Shown here piece after piece: positions 54,171-64,000 of a DNA stretch of 64,000 bases. The position numbers and the translations under genes were made by a program. The notes under the pieces were generated by a model. It was given only the letters and a program-made list of their open reading frames with translations. It made no database searches and was not told where the DNA came from. The first letter of the stretch is position 1, and every line of letters starts with the position of its first letter. Origin of the DNA: Maribacter litoralis (GTDB lineage: Bacteria; Bacteroidota; Bacteroidia; Flavobacteriales; Flavobacteriaceae); NCBI RefSeq assembly GCF_003075045.1, contig NZ_QCZD01000001.1, positions 1,395,710 through 1,459,709 on the forward strand, given 5' to 3'.

Positions 54171-56174
54171 ATGGCAAAAGAAAACAAAACAAATCCGAAA
54201 AAACCAAAGTTTAGCTCTTGGTGGATTTACGGATTGGTAGCAGTATTACTTATTGGGTTTCAATTATTCAATAGTGATGATTTAGCTAGCACACAAAAAA
54301 CGACTACTTCAGAATTACAGCAGTATTTGAGAAATGGTGATGTTAAAAAGATTTTAATCATCACAAATACAAATCAAGCAAAAGTCTTTTTGACCGATGA
54401 AGCTATTTCTAAAGATGTTCACAAAGATGTCAATGAGAAGTCTTTTCTTCCTTCGTCTGGCAATGTTCCTCAATACACTTTAGATTACGGTGATCTTCAA
54501 ATTTTTCAAAATGAAATTACCGACATCAAAAAAGAGAACAATTTAGATACCATTATTGAATTTGGTAAAGAATCAACAGCTATACTAGATTTCCTGTTAT
54601 CATTATTACCTTTTGTATTGATCATTGGTATTTGGATATACTTAATGCGCAGAATGTCTGGCGGCGGCGGCGGCGGTGCCGGTGGGCAAATCTTCAACAT
54701 TGGTAAATCGAAAGCAAAATTATTTGACGAAAAGACCGATACAAGAACATCATTTAAAGATGTTGCAGGTCTAGAAGGTGCCAAGGAAGAGGTTGAAGAA
54801 ATTGTTGAGTTTTTAAGAAACCCAGACAAGTATACCTCATTAGGTGGAAAAATACCAAAAGGAGCATTATTAGTAGGTCCTCCAGGAACTGGTAAAACAC
54901 TTTTAGCCAAAGCAGTTGCCGGTGAAGCTAAAGTGCCTTTCTTCTCCTTATCCGGTTCAGACTTCGTAGAAATGTTCGTAGGTGTTGGTGCTTCTAGGGT
55001 ACGTGATCTATTTAAGCAGGCAAAAGACAAATCTCCTGCCATTATATTTATCGATGAAATCGATGCTATCGGTAGAGCTAGAGGTAAAAACAATTTTACG
55101 GGCTCAAATGATGAACGTGAAAATACCTTGAACCAATTACTAACAGAAATGGATGGTTTTGGAACCAATACCAATGTAATTGTATTGGCAGCAACCAACC
55201 GTGCAGATGTATTGGACAAGGCATTAATGCGTGCCGGTAGATTTGACAGACAAATTTATGTTGACCTACCGGATATTCGTGAACGTAAAGAAATTTTTGA
55301 GGTTCACCTAAGACCTATCAAAACAGCTGAAACTTTAGACTTGGATTTCTTGGCTAGACAAACTCCTGGTTTCTCTGGTGCAGATATTGCCAATGTTTGT
55401 AACGAAGCGGCATTAATAGCTGCACGTAACGAAAAGAAAGCGGTTACTAAGCAAGATTTCTTAGATGCCGTTGATAGAATCGTTGGTGGTCTTGAAAAGA
55501 AAAACAAGATAATTACCCCTGGTGAAAAAGAAACTATAGCTTATCACGAAGCAGGGCATGCAACTACAAGTTGGATGTTGGAACATGCTGCTCCATTGGT
55601 AAAAGTTACTATTGTACCTAGAGGACAGTCGTTAGGCGCTGCATGGTATCTACCGGAAGAGCGTTTAATTGTAAGACCAGAACAAATGTTGGACGAAATG
55701 TGTGCAACAATGGGAGGTAGAGCTGCAGAAAAGGTTATTTTCAATAAAATATCTACCGGTGCTTTAAGTGATTTGGAAAAAGTTACCAAGCAAGCAAGGG
55801 CTATGGTTACCATTTATGGTCTTAACGATATTATTGGTAATACAACGTACTACGATTCATCTGGTCAAGATTCTTACGGTTTCTCTAAGCCTTACAGTGA
55901 AGATACTGCTCGTAAAATTGATGCAGAAATCTCTAAAATCATAGAAGAGCAATACCAACGAGCAATTAAGGTATTAACAGACAATAAAGATAAACTTACC
56001 ACTTTGGCCGAACGATTGTTAGAGAAAGAGGTTATCTTTAAGGAAGATTTAGAAAAGATTTTTGGAAAGCGTAATTTCGAAAAGGATGTTTTAGCATTAG
56101 AAAACGAAAAGAAACTTAAAGAAGAAGAGGAAAACAATTCTACAGAGGAGCAAGAAATTACTGAAAATAAGTAA
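54171..56174 (+). CDS. ftsH: ATP-dependent zinc metalloprotease FtsH
   Basis: A membrane-bound AAA+ protease that degrades membrane and regulatory proteins. The 667-residue protein has two transmembrane helices (~residues 17-31 and ~140-160), a Gly-rich linker (SGGGGGGAGG), Walker A GPPGTGKT (~240), Walker B IIFIDEIDAIGRARG, the SRH region LMRAGRFDRQ and the zinc motif HEAGH (~460). It is in a cluster with membrane-lipid genes cdsA and psd, consistent with its role in envelope lipid balance in other bacteria. Confidence 0.98.
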   Translation: MAKENKTNPKKPKFSSWWIYGLVAVLLIGFQLFNSDDLASTQKTTTSELQQYLRNGDVKKILIITNTNQAKVFLTDEAISKDVHKDVNEKSFLPSSGNVPQYTLDYGDLQIFQNEITDIKKENNLDTIIEFGKESTAILDFLLSLLPFVLIIGIWIYLMRRMSGGGGGGAGGQIFNIGKSKAKLFDEKTDTRTSFKDVAGLEGAKEEVEEIVEFLRNPDKYTSLGGKIPKGALLVGPPGTGKTLLAKAVAGEAKVPFFSLSGSDFVEMFVGVGASRVRDLFKQAKDKSPAIIFIDEIDAIGRARGKNNFTGSNDERENTLNQLLTEMDGFGTNTNVIVLAATNRADVLDKALMRAGRFDRQIYVDLPDIRERKEIFEVHLRPIKTAETLDLDFLARQTPGFSGADIANVCNEAALIAARNEKKAVTKQDFLDAVDRIVGGLEKKNKIITPGEKETIAYHEAGHATTSWMLEHAAPLVKVTIVPRGQSLGAAWYLPEERLIVRPEQMLDEMCATMGGRAAEKVIFNKISTGALSDLEKVTKQARAMVTIYGLNDIIGNTTYYDSSGQDSYGFSKPYSEDTARKIDAEISKIIEEQYQRAIKVLTDNKDKLTTLAERLLEKEVIFKEDLEKIFGKRNFEKDVLALENEKKLKEEEENNSTEEQEITENK

Positions 56175-56215
56175 AATTGCACTACTTTAGATTAGCAATT
56201 AGTTCAATAGTATAA

Positions 56216-56827
56216 ATGGGGTTTTTAGATATTTTATTTGGTGGTGGTAAGAAGAAAGTTTCGAAAGAAACAGCGGAGACGCGTGGAGACCATATGCCTG
56301 ATATAAATATTCCCGTTGACGAGAAATTTACCATACATTTCAAGCAAAATGGTGGAAAGTTTATCTATTGCGATTCTGACATAGAAGTGTCACGTGCTAT
56401 ACAAAATATAGTAACGGAAAATAATTGGGAAAGCGAGCCTTTCTTTGTTCTCAATGAAAGGCTAGCCCAAAAATTTTCAAAGGAACCGATTACTTTTACC
56501 GATAATGCCAGGCAAAGTGAGGTATTCTTTACCACCTGTGAGCATTTAATAGCCCAAAACGGAAGTATTTTAGTTTGCTCTAATCAATTACTTGAGAAAA
56601 AAGTAAATGAACTACCAAGTAATGTAGTTGTTTTTGCAACTACAAGTCAATTGGTAGAAAATATTGGTGAAGGTTTAAAAACTATTAAAAAGAAATACGG
56701 TCAAAAAATTCCGGCCAATATAACAACCCTAAAACACTTTAAGGCTACCAAAGAAAATTCAGATGATTTTCTAACCTATGGTAGTAGTACTAAAAATCTT
56801 TATCTTTTACTACTGGAAGATTTATAG
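56216..56827 (+). CDS. LUD domain protein (LutC-like)
   Basis: A 203-residue protein with a LUD domain, related to LutC of the lactate oxidation complex: FIYCDSDIEVSRAIQNIV, FFTTCEHLIAQNGSILVCSN and LPSNVVVFATTSQLVENIGE fit the fold. No lutA or lutB is nearby. Single LUD genes next to ftsH recur in Flavobacteria, so a different, unknown role is likely. It is flanked by ftsH (41-nt gap) and cdsA (1-nt gap). Confidence 0.8.
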   Translation: MGFLDILFGGGKKKVSKETAETRGDHMPDINIPVDEKFTIHFKQNGGKFIYCDSDIEVSRAIQNIVTENNWESEPFFVLNERLAQKFSKEPITFTDNARQSEVFFTTCEHLIAQNGSILVCSNQLLEKKVNELPSNVVVFATTSQLVENIGEGLKTIKKKYGQKIPANITTLKHFKATKENSDDFLTYGSSTKNLYLLLLEDL

Positions 56828-56828
56828 T

Positions 56829-57632
56829 ATGAAAGAAATTTTACGAAGGTCATTAACTGGGGCTGTATATATCATTTTATTACTGTCGGCAGTTTTTTTA
56901 AGCTCCGACGCATTTGATTTTTTGTTCATGACATTCGGTCTCGCTTGTCTATATGAATATAAAAAACTAGTTCGCTTAAAAGGGTTTTACATTTTTGCTG
57001 CATACCTTGCTCTTTGGTGGGTCTTCATCTATTTAGTAAAAGATCAACTGCTTATCAATGTTCTTATGTTGGTAACTATTGTGGTCAACATTTTTTTGTT
57101 AGCAAACCTTTTTACAAAAAAACCTTTGATTCTCAATACACCACTAAAATTTATTGTAGGCTTGTTCTACATCGGGGGAGGTTGTATTTTTCTTACTATG
57201 ATACCTTACAAAAATGACGCCTTTGCCAAATTATTGATCATGGGTATTTTTATTTTAATTTGGGTAAACGATTCATTTGCATATCTAGTTGGTAAGAGTA
57301 TTGGACGTACCAAACTTTTTCCATCAGTTTCTCCTAAAAAAACCATTGAAGGTACTTTAGGAGGTTTTATATTTGCACTGGCTGCAGCTTATCTTATGGG
57401 TAGATTTGAAGAGCTAATTAGTCCTATTCAATGGATGATATTGGCCACCGTTATAGTTGTAGCAGGAAGTTTGGGAGATTTGATAGAATCAAAATTTAAA
57501 CGAACTGCGGGTGTTAAGGACAGTGGAGCCATATTACCGGGCCATGGTGGCATGTTAGATCGTTTGGATAGTTTAGTTTTTGCAGCACCGTTTGCATATT
57601 TAACTTTAAATATTTTCAGTTATGTTTCATAG
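56829..57632 (+). CDS. cdsA: Phosphatidate cytidylyltransferase
   Basis: CdsA makes CDP-diacylglycerol, the precursor of phosphatidylserine and phosphatidylglycerol. From MKEILRRSLTGAVYIILLLS it has 267 residues and about eight transmembrane helices. The signature GDLIESKFKRTAGVKDSGAI with LPGHGGMLDRLDS is complete, as is the SPKKTIEGTLGG loop. The ATG at 56778 lies inside the LUD gene in another frame and is rejected. It overlaps psd by 11 nt. Confidence 0.94.
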   Translation: MKEILRRSLTGAVYIILLLSAVFLSSDAFDFLFMTFGLACLYEYKKLVRLKGFYIFAAYLALWWVFIYLVKDQLLINVLMLVTIVVNIFLLANLFTKKPLILNTPLKFIVGLFYIGGGCIFLTMIPYKNDAFAKLLIMGIFILIWVNDSFAYLVGKSIGRTKLFPSVSPKKTIEGTLGGFIFALAAAYLMGRFEELISPIQWMILATVIVVAGSLGDLIESKFKRTAGVKDSGAILPGHGGMLDRLDSLVFAAPFAYLTLNIFSYVS

Positions 57633-58305
57633 AGAGGGACAAAAAATTATATTGTTTTCTTTTTTACTAATAGGGGTTAGTATTATACTGGCTCATTTTT
57701 TCATAGATATAGCATGGCTGAAATTAACGGTTCAAATACTTGGCTTAATTCTACTGATCATTATTCTACAGTTTTTTAGAAACCCTAAAAGACTGGCCAT
57801 AAAAGATTTTAATGAAATCTTGTCGCCCGTTGACGGTAAAGTTGTGGTCATTGAAGAAGTGGAGGAAAAAGAATATTTTAAGGACAAGAGAAAGCAGGTA
57901 TCTATATTTATGTCTCCGGTAAACGTACACGTTACCAGATACCCTGCAAGCGGTAGCATAACCTTTTCAAAATACCACCCAGGTAAATATCTCGTAGCTT
58001 GGCACCCAAAATCTAGCGAAGAAAACGAAAGAACAACGGTAGTGATCAAAACACCTAAGTTTGGCGAAATTCTATATAGACAAATTGCAGGTGCATTAGC
58101 AAGACGTATTGTAAATTATGCCGAGGTAGGAGAAAGTGTTCAACAAGGTGATGATGCCGGTTTTATTAAATTTGGCTCTAGAGTAGATTTATTCTTGCCA
58201 TTGGACTGCCAGATTAACGTAAAACTTAACCAAAAAGTAAAAGGTGCCGGCACATGTATTGCCACTTTTATCGACCCAAATGAAAAAGACGAACTTACAT
58301 ATTGA
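57622..58305 (+). CDS. psd: Phosphatidylserine decarboxylase proenzyme
   Basis: Psd converts phosphatidylserine to phosphatidylethanolamine. The 227-residue, short (archaeal-like) form has two N-terminal transmembrane helices (~residues 9-50), RNPKR at 53-57, the LSPVDGKVV block and the self-cleavage Gly185-Ser186 within KFGSRVDLFLP, which creates the pyruvoyl group. It overlaps cdsA by 11 nt and the ACBP gene by 26 nt, indicating tight coupling of phospholipid genes. Confidence 0.95.
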   Translation: MFHREGQKIILFSFLLIGVSIILAHFFIDIAWLKLTVQILGLILLIIILQFFRNPKRLAIKDFNEILSPVDGKVVVIEEVEEKEYFKDKRKQVSIFMSPVNVHVTRYPASGSITFSKYHPGKYLVAWHPKSSEENERTTVVIKTPKFGEILYRQIAGALARRIVNYAEVGESVQQGDDAGFIKFGSRVDLFLPLDCQINVKLNQKVKGAGTCIATFIDPNEKDELTY

Positions 58306-58537
58306 ATTTGAGAAGACGGTTGATTTGGTTAATAACTATACAGAGCCAATACCTGCAGATGTTCTTTTAAAACTTTATGCCTATTACAAAATTGCAAATG
58401 CCAATTTTGATAATCCAGGTAGTAAAACACCATTGATCAATGCATTTAAAGCAAATGCATTATTTCAAGCCAAGAATATGAGCAAGAAGAAAGCAATGCA
58501 ATCTTACATTGAATTGGCCACCAAAGAATTGAAGTAA
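58280..58537 (+). CDS. Acyl-CoA-binding protein
   Basis: An 85-residue ACBP from MKKTNLHIEFEKTVDLVNNY. The four-helix ACBP pattern is visible: ADVLLKLYAYYKIANANFDN (the conserved LKLYxxYK motif), KANALFQAKNMSKKKAMQSY and IELATKEL. It binds long-chain acyl-CoA in the cytosol. Its start lies inside psd in another frame (26-nt overlap), so it is the last gene of the lipid cluster. The longer ORF from 58244 is rejected because it lacks family similarity before MKK. Confidence 0.88.
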   Translation: MKKTNLHIEFEKTVDLVNNYTEPIPADVLLKLYAYYKIANANFDNPGSKTPLINAFKANALFQAKNMSKKKAMQSYIELATKELK

Positions 58538-58626
58538 CCACAATTAATTACCTTCAAATAATCATATTAAGTACTAGGTTGTTGCTATTGAGTTTATAGT
58601 ATATGTAAACCAGTGAAATTTACTAG

Positions 58627-59094
58627 ATGAAACAACTACAAAAATTGAAATTCAACATACTTCGTATTTCGATAGGGCTTGTCTATTTAATATTTGGTTT
58701 CATTAAATTTATTCCTAATCTAAGTCCGGCAGAAGATTTAGCAACTAATACCATTGGTATTTTAACTTTAGGCATTTTACCCCAACATTTGGGTTTAACT
58801 ATTTTGGCAGCTGCCGAAACTTTAATTGGTTGCTTTCTTATCATAAATTGGAAACCTCGTATAATCATCTCTATTGCAATAATTCATATACTTTTTACCT
58901 TCACCCCTTTATTTTTACTACCTGAAGAAATTTTTGGCAAAGGCGAATTGATTTTCACTCTAGCGGGACAATACATATTTAAAAACATAATTATTTTAAG
59001 TGCTTTATGGTCCTTAAAAATTGATCTAAACATCAATCTTAAAACAATTGAAGAACCTTCTACGACCAAATGGGTAGGTGTTAAGAATCAATGA
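58627..59094 (+). CDS. DoxX-like integral membrane protein
   Basis: A 155-residue protein with four predicted transmembrane helices (around 9-27, 44-75, 80-100 and 110-130). RISIGLVYLIFGFIKFIPN and the Glu in LAAAETLIGCFLI match the DoxX/DoxD-like pattern. The function in bacteria is unclear. It ends in a 7-nt convergent overlap with the creatininase-family gene. Family assignment is moderate. Confidence 0.65.
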   Translation: MKQLQKLKFNILRISIGLVYLIFGFIKFIPNLSPAEDLATNTIGILTLGILPQHLGLTILAAAETLIGCFLIINWKPRIIISIAIIHILFTFTPLFLLPEEIFGKGELIFTLAGQYIFKNIIILSALWSLKIDLNINLKTIEEPSTTKWVGVKNQ

Positions 59095-59852
59095 TACAAA
59101 TCTTCTAAATCGGCATCACATAGAGAACAAAAAAGCTCATCTAGCTTTGTGCATACATCATTAAAAAAACGTTCGCCTTTTTCAGAGGTGGCATACTCCG
59201 GATTTCCAATTCCTGTATCACTACTTACTTTAGACCATTGTCTTTCTGCCCAAGCCCAGCCCTCATTATAAGCTTTGATCTTAAACTTTTTAGCACTACC
59301 ACTACCCCATTTTTCTTTTTGCAAAACCAAATCTGGCCTGAGATAAAGCATTAAGCTTGTTTCCATTTCATCAGCATGATCTCCTTTTTCCTTAAAATAT
59401 TCAGTTTTATCTAGCATTGGAGGAAAAAAGCAAAAGCTAATGAACATTTCTGGAAACATTAAACCCAATTCTCTTACCAGTGGTTTAAAATTATTTCCAC
59501 CATGACCGTTAAACAATAAGAGCTTTTTAATCCCTTGCCTATCCAAAACTGTAACCAAATCTTTTAAAATAGCCAATTGCGTAGACGGGTTCAGATTCAT
59601 ATCCAAATAGATATCTTTCTGTCCGGTATTGACACCATAAGGTATTGTTGGCAGAACAATGACCTTTTTTCCTTTCTCCCAAGTCATACCTGCAGAAGAG
59701 GTTACCATATGTTCCGCTTGATAATTATCTGTACCATAGGGTAAATGAAAGTTATGTGCCTCGGTTGCACCCCACGGTAAAATGGCTAAATCAAATTGTT
59801 CATTTTTTAAATGCTCCCAATTGGTTTCTGCTAATACATATGGTCTTATCAT
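59088..59852 (-). CDS. Creatininase family amidohydrolase
   Basis: A 254-residue protein of the creatininase family. Metal ligands are visible in LPWGATEAHNFHLPYGTD (Glu, His, Asp), FNGHGGNNFKPL (His) and DHADEMETSLML (Glu). The family contains creatinine amidohydrolase, formylamide hydrolases and peptide-processing enzymes; the substrate cannot be told here. It is monocistronic. Confidence 0.85.
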   Translation of the reverse strand: MIRPYVLAETNWEHLKNEQFDLAILPWGATEAHNFHLPYGTDNYQAEHMVTSSAGMTWEKGKKVIVLPTIPYGVNTGQKDIYLDMNLNPSTQLAILKDLVTVLDRQGIKKLLLFNGHGGNNFKPLVRELGLMFPEMFISFCFFPPMLDKTEYFKEKGDHADEMETSLMLYLRPDLVLQKEKWGSGSAKKFKIKAYNEGWAWAERQWSKVSSDTGIGNPEYATSEKGERFFNDVCTKLDELFCSLCDADLEDLYH

Positions 59853-59880
59853 AGTATTAAAGATAACATTAAAGCATAAA

Positions 59881-59904
59881 AAACCCTTGCTATCAACAAG
59901 GGTT
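59881..59904 (-). terminator. Terminator of the lmo0937-type gene
   Basis: AACCCTTG (59882-59889) pairs with CAAGGGTT (59897-59904). On the minus strand a T-run follows (complement of 59878-59883). Confidence 0.82.
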
Positions 59905-59941
59905 CGTATATTTTTTGAAAAATGGTTTGTAAATATTTGCT

Positions 59942-60121
<180 letters not shown>

Positions 60122-60247
60122 TTAGATTGTTTATATGGTAAATTTAAAGGGATTACCCCTGTTAGCTTAACTCAAATCAAACGATTACTAGCTCAAAATC
60201 AGAACTATACCGTAAACACGCTATTATAAGCATTTAAAATCAACGAC

Positions 60248-61132
60248 TTACATCAATTTCTCTTTGAAAAACTCAATAGTTCTTGACCATGCCAATTCTG
60301 CGGCTTCTTCATCATATCTTGGGGTAGATGTATTATGAAAACCATGATTTACATTTGGATAGAAATATGCAGTATTCTCTTTACCTAATTCATTTAATCT
60401 TTTTTCATATTCTGGCCATCCGGCGTTTACACGCTCATCTAAACCGGCATATTGTAGTAATAAAGGCGCGTTTATACGCTCTATATCTTCTTTGGGCTGA
60501 CCTCCGTAAAACGGAACGGCAGCTGCCAAATCTGGTACTTTAACCGCCATCATGTTAGAAATCCATCCTCCGAAACAAAAACCTACAACACCTATTTTTC
60601 CGTTACAATCCTCATGATTCTTTAAATAATCAAACGCAGCAATAAAATCCTCAAGCATTTCATTTCTCTCTCTTTTGCGTTGCATCTCCCTTCCTTCATC
60701 ATCATTACCAGGATAACCGCCCAACGGGCTCAGCGCATCTGGCGCTATTGTAATGAAACCTGCCAAGGCTGCCCTTCTTGCCGTATCTTCTATATACGGG
60801 TTCAACCCTCTATTCTCATGCACTACCACTATACCAGGTAATTTTTCTTTAGCAGATTTTGGCTTTGAAAGCAACGCCTTGATCTCACCACCGCCTTTAG
60901 GTGAATTATAGGTAATAAATTCAGAGTCAAGATCCGGATCGTTTTTATCAATCAACAATGTTGTTTCATAATCTGGCATAAGAAAACTCATTAACGAAGG
61001 CACAGTTATACCACCTACGGCATACATTGACAACTTTTGAACAAAGTCTCGGCGTTCTAGTTTATTATGCGCATAGGCATCGTAAAGATCAAATACTTCT
61101 TGTTTAATATCTTCTTTTCGTAGTGATTTCAT
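60248..61132 (-). CDS. Tat-exported dienelactone hydrolase family protein
   Basis: A 294-residue alpha/beta hydrolase of the dienelactone hydrolase family. The catalytic Cys is in GVVGFCFGGWISN, the Asp in LLQYAGLDERVNAG and the His in YPNVNHGFHNTS. VVVHENRGLNPYIEDTARRA is a family hallmark. Residues 27-50 (ERRDFVQKLSMYAVGGITVP) fit a twin-arginine signal that is internal, after about 25 residues, as in related proteins. The substrate is unknown. It stands alone. Confidence 0.88.
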   Translation of the reverse strand: MKSLRKEDIKQEVFDLYDAYAHNKLERRDFVQKLSMYAVGGITVPSLMSFLMPDYETTLLIDKNDPDLDSEFITYNSPKGGGEIKALLSKPKSAKEKLPGIVVVHENRGLNPYIEDTARRAALAGFITIAPDALSPLGGYPGNDDEGREMQRKRERNEMLEDFIAAFDYLKNHEDCNGKIGVVGFCFGGWISNMMAVKVPDLAAAVPFYGGQPKEDIERINAPLLLQYAGLDERVNAGWPEYEKRLNELGKENTAYFYPNVNHGFHNTSTPRYDEEAAELAWSRTIEFFKEKLM

Positions 61133-61202
61133 TTTCGAAGCTTTTTAGTTCTAATTAAAAATACAAAACCACTAAAGCACTTACTAAATTTTAACAATAG
61201 AA

Positions 61203-61238
61203 AAAGCCTCATTTCTAATGAAATAGAAATGAGGCTTA
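61203..61238 (-). terminator. Terminator of valS
   Basis: A 13-bp perfect stem (AAGCCTCATTTCT at 61204-61216 with AGAAATGAGGCTT at 61225-61237) is followed on the minus strand by a T-run. It lies downstream of valS. Confidence 0.88.
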
Positions 61239-61259
61239 CTTAATTTATCAACTAAAATT

Positions 61260-63890
61260 TTAGCTTAAACTAGCTAAACTTTTCTCTAATGTTTCAATTT
61301 TAGCTTCAGCATCGGCTAATTTTTGACGCTCAATCGCTATAACCTTTTCTGGAGCATTGTTCACAAAACGCTCATTGGAAAGTTTCTTCTGCACAGATTT
61401 TAAAAATCCTTTGGTATAGGTCAACTCTTCGTTAATTTTAACGATTTCCGCTTCAATATCGATAGCGCCTTCCATAGGCACAAAGTATTCATTACTCTTA
61501 ACACGAAACGTCAAAGCACCTTCTAACTGTTCTTTTACATAACTAATGTCAGATACATTGGTCAATTTAGATATGACCACATCAAAACGGTTACTAACCT
61601 TTTCAGTATTTAAAACAGATAACTCCAATGCTTCTTTCATTGGAATATTCTTGTTTTTTCTAATGGTTCTTACGCCTGCAATAACCTCAGCCGCAAAGTC
61701 GAAATCTTCTAATAATTGCTCATCAATTTTACCTACTGTTGGCCATTTTGCAACTACCAGAGCTTCGCTCTCGCTTCTTTTGGAAATATGTTGCCAAACC
61801 TCTTCGGTCAAGAAAGGCATAAAAGGGTGCAATAATTTCAAGTTCTGTTCAAACAACCCAATCACTTGATCAAAAGTTGTTTTATCAATTGGCTGTTGGT
61901 AGACAGGCTTAATAATCTCCAATAAAGAAGAACTATAATCGTCCCAAACCAATTTATAAATTGACATTAAAGCATCTGAAATACGGAACTTGCTAAAATG
62001 ATCTTCAATTTCTACCAAGGTTTTGTTCAACTTAGACTCGTACCATGCCAAAGCAAGCTTAGAAGCTTCAGGCTGCGGAATATCTGCAACTTCCCATCCT
62101 TTTAGCAATCGGAATCCGTTCCAAATTTTATTAGCAAAGTTTTTTCCTTGCTGACATAAATCTTCATCGAACATAAGATCGTTACCAGCGGCAGAACTTA
62201 ACAATAAGCCTACACGAACGCCATCGGCTCCATAATCTTCTATCAGTTTCAATGCATCTGGAGAATTCCCTAAAGATTTTGACATCTTTCTACGCTGCTT
62301 ATCTCTAACCAAACCGGTGAAATAAACATTCTCAAAAGGTTTTTTTCCTCTAAACTCATACCCGGCAACTATCATTCTAGCTACCCAAAAGAATAAAATA
62401 TCCGGACCGGTAACCAAATCATTTGTTGGGTAATAATAATTTACCTCTTCGTTATCTGGATCCATAATACCACCAAATACACTCATTGGCCATAACCATG
62501 ATGAAAACCAAGTATCGAGCACATCGGCATCTTGTCTTAAATCACTTATCTGTAAACCAGCATTGCCAGATTTCTCTTTGGCAAGTTCCAAGGCATCTTC
62601 TACATTGGCCGCTACAACAAAATCTTCTTGTCCGTCACCAAAATAGAATGCCGGTATCTGCTGTCCCCACCACAGTTGCCTAGAGATGTTCCAATCGCGA
62701 ACGTTCTCCATCCAGTGACGGTAGGTATTTTCAAATTTCTTCGGATGAAGTTTTACATCACCACTTTCCAATACAGCTTCTAGGGCAGGTTTTGCCAAAT
62801 CTTCCATTTTAAGAAACCACTGATCAGATAATTTAGGTTCAATAACAGCTTTGGTTCTTTCAGATGTACCCACTTTATTAATATGGGTTTCCGTTTTTAC
62901 CAGAAAGCCTTTTTCTTCTAGTTCTTTTGAGATTTCTTTTCTTACCACAAAACGATCCTTACCCTCATAATGCATACCAAAACTGTTTAGGGTAGCATTG
63001 TCATTAAAGATGTCGATGGTTTCAAGATTATGTTTTTCACCTAGGGCTTTGTCATTTATGTCATGCGCAGGTGTAACTTTTAAACAACCTGTACCAAATT
63101 CCATATCAACGTATTCGTCTTCAATGATAGGTATTACCCTGTTACAAATTGGCACAATGACCTTTTTACCTTTTAAATGGGTAAATCGCTCATCATTAGG
63201 GTTAATACAAATAGCGGTATCACCTAAAATTGTCTCTGGCCTTGTGGTTGCAATCGTCACTTTTTCGTCTGAACCTTCAATAGCATATGACAAATAGTAT
63301 AACAGCCCTTGCTTTTCTTCATAAACCACCTCTTCATCAGACAAGGTTGTCTGTGCCTCTGGATCCCAATTTACCATACGATATCCACGGTAAATTAAAC
63401 CTTTGTTATAAAGGTCTATAAATACTTTGATGACGCTATCATACCGTTCTTTGTCCATAGTGAACGCTGTACGGTCCCAATCACAAGAACAGCCCAGTTT
63501 CTTTAACTGTTCTAAAATTATTCCGCCATATTCATTTGTCCAATCCCAAGCATGTTTTAAAAACTCATCTCTTGTAAGGTCATTTTTATTAATACCCTGC
63601 TCTTTTAATTTAGCTACGACCTTAGCTTCGGTGGCAATTGATGCGTGATCGGTACCAGGTACCCAACAGGCATTTTTACCTAATAAACGGGCTCTTCTAA
63701 TCAATACATCTTGTATGGTATTGTTCAGCATATGACCCATATGTAATATACCCGTTACGTTTGGTGGCGGTATTACTATACTATAGGGCTCCCTTTCATC
63801 GGGAACTGAATGAAAATATCCGTTTTTCATCCAATACTCATACCAATGAGATTCCGTGGATTGCGGATTATATTTTGAAGGAATTTCCAT
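61260..63890 (-). CDS. valS: Valine--tRNA ligase
   Basis: A class I aminoacyl-tRNA synthetase charging tRNA-Val. The 876-residue protein has the HIGH-type motif [11 protein letters not shown], the KMSKS motif [14 protein letters not shown], an editing domain with [13 protein letters not shown], an anticodon-binding domain and a C-terminal coiled coil ([20 protein letters not shown] onward). The start [20 protein letters not shown] is standard. Confidence 0.98.
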   Translation of the reverse strand: MEIPSKYNPQSTESHWYEYWMKNGYFHSVPDEREPYSIVIPPPNVTGILHMGHMLNNTIQDVLIRRARLLGKNACWVPGTDHASIATEAKVVAKLKEQGINKNDLTRDEFLKHAWDWTNEYGGIILEQLKKLGCSCDWDRTAFTMDKERYDSVIKVFIDLYNKGLIYRGYRMVNWDPEAQTTLSDEEVVYEEKQGLLYYLSYAIEGSDEKVTIATTRPETILGDTAICINPNDERFTHLKGKKVIVPICNRVIPIIEDEYVDMEFGTGCLKVTPAHDINDKALGEKHNLETIDIFNDNATLNSFGMHYEGKDRFVVRKEISKELEEKGFLVKTETHINKVGTSERTKAVIEPKLSDQWFLKMEDLAKPALEAVLESGDVKLHPKKFENTYRHWMENVRDWNISRQLWWGQQIPAFYFGDGQEDFVVAANVEDALELAKEKSGNAGLQISDLRQDADVLDTWFSSWLWPMSVFGGIMDPDNEEVNYYYPTNDLVTGPDILFFWVARMIVAGYEFRGKKPFENVYFTGLVRDKQRRKMSKSLGNSPDALKLIEDYGADGVRVGLLLSSAAGNDLMFDEDLCQQGKNFANKIWNGFRLLKGWEVADIPQPEASKLALAWYESKLNKTLVEIEDHFSKFRISDALMSIYKLVWDDYSSSLLEIIKPVYQQPIDKTTFDQVIGLFEQNLKLLHPFMPFLTEEVWQHISKRSESEALVVAKWPTVGKIDEQLLEDFDFAAEVIAGVRTIRKNKNIPMKEALELSVLNTEKVSNRFDVVISKLTNVSDISYVKEQLEGALTFRVKSNEYFVPMEGAIDIEAEIVKINEELTYTKGFLKSVQKKLSNERFVNNAPEKVIAIERQKLADAEAKIETLEKSLASLS

Positions 63891-64000
63891 ATTTGGAACA
63901 GTTTTTGAATAAATATAAATGTGGGTTATTAAAAATAAAGCCGAATTGACATTCTAACGGTCACTTCAGCTAAATTTTACCTAAAATTAAATACGAAACA
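63891..64000. other. Sequence upstream of valS at the window edge
   Basis: About 110 nt with stop codons in all minus frames close to the edge. I see no gene, RNA or clear promoter; it presumably holds the valS leader. Confidence 0.3.

Noticed and set aside
54506-55219. 237-residue minus-strand ORF inside ftsH
   Set aside because: It is antisense to the highly conserved AAA+ core of ftsH; its composition is that of a shadow frame.

Overview
The window reads as a chromosomal segment of a low-GC member of the Bacteroidota, most likely a marine member of the Flavobacteriaceae. The reasons are: promoters of the TTG-N19-TAnnTTTG type; almost no Shine-Dalgarno sequences except a complete one in front of rpsU; the order tRNA(Thr-Tyr-Gly-Thr)-tuf-tRNA(Trp)-secE-nusG-rplKAJL-rpoBC-DUF3467; the trpEGDCFBA order; and proteins typical of this group (DUF2851, DUF3467, single-domain LUD next to ftsH, an aspartate-rich thrombospondin type 3 repeat surface protein). 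The genus cannot be fixed from the sequence alone.

Layout. 1-2394 (minus) is the N-terminal part of a giant secreted Asp/Gly-rich repeat protein; it contains two almost identical 690-nt units and a third, diverged unit, and it runs off the left edge. prfC follows on the plus strand (2767-4356). 4389-17919 is the core translation/transcription block, all on the minus strand: four tRNAs, tuf, tRNA-Trp, secE, nusG, four ribosomal protein genes, rpoB, rpoC and DUF3467. 18023-19548 holds hpf, a Xer-type recombinase and rpsU. 19650-26314 (minus) is metabolic and membrane genes: acyl-CoA dehydrogenase, an HhH protein, an AGCS symporter, a K+ channel, PspC, DUF2851 and a rhodanese. 26455-28154 (plus) is a marR-nitroreductase-yceI unit.

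28250-34833 (plus) is a complete tryptophan operon headed by a short leader peptide with three consecutive Trp codons and a terminator/antiterminator pair, a ribosome-mediated attenuator. Next come an M20 peptidase, ppc, a uracil-DNA-glycosylase-like gene, the very small ribosomal protein gene bTHX, a lipoprotein, yaaA, rluD and a PASTA protein, then ddl, coaD, two tandem PAS histidine kinases with a receiver protein, and an M14 peptidase. A head-to-head NUDIX/pyrE pair has start codons only 7 nt apart. birA, a rsfS-ftsH-LUD-cdsA-psd-ACBP cluster, a DoxX-like protein, a creatininase-family protein, a tiny lmo0937-type membrane protein, a Tat-exported dienelactone hydrolase and valS complete the window.

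Most of the window is conserved housekeeping DNA. The most interesting signals are regulatory and structural: the trp attenuator with a (nearly) leaderless leader peptide, the isolated perfect Shine-Dalgarno of rpsU (autogenous bS21 control), the recently duplicated repeat units with a sharp compositional seam, a terminator hairpin lying inside the first codons of the HhH gene, and a hairpin plus T-run immediately after the tRNA-tuf promoter. I see no CRISPR array, prophage, insertion sequence, defence island, rRNA gene or replication origin.
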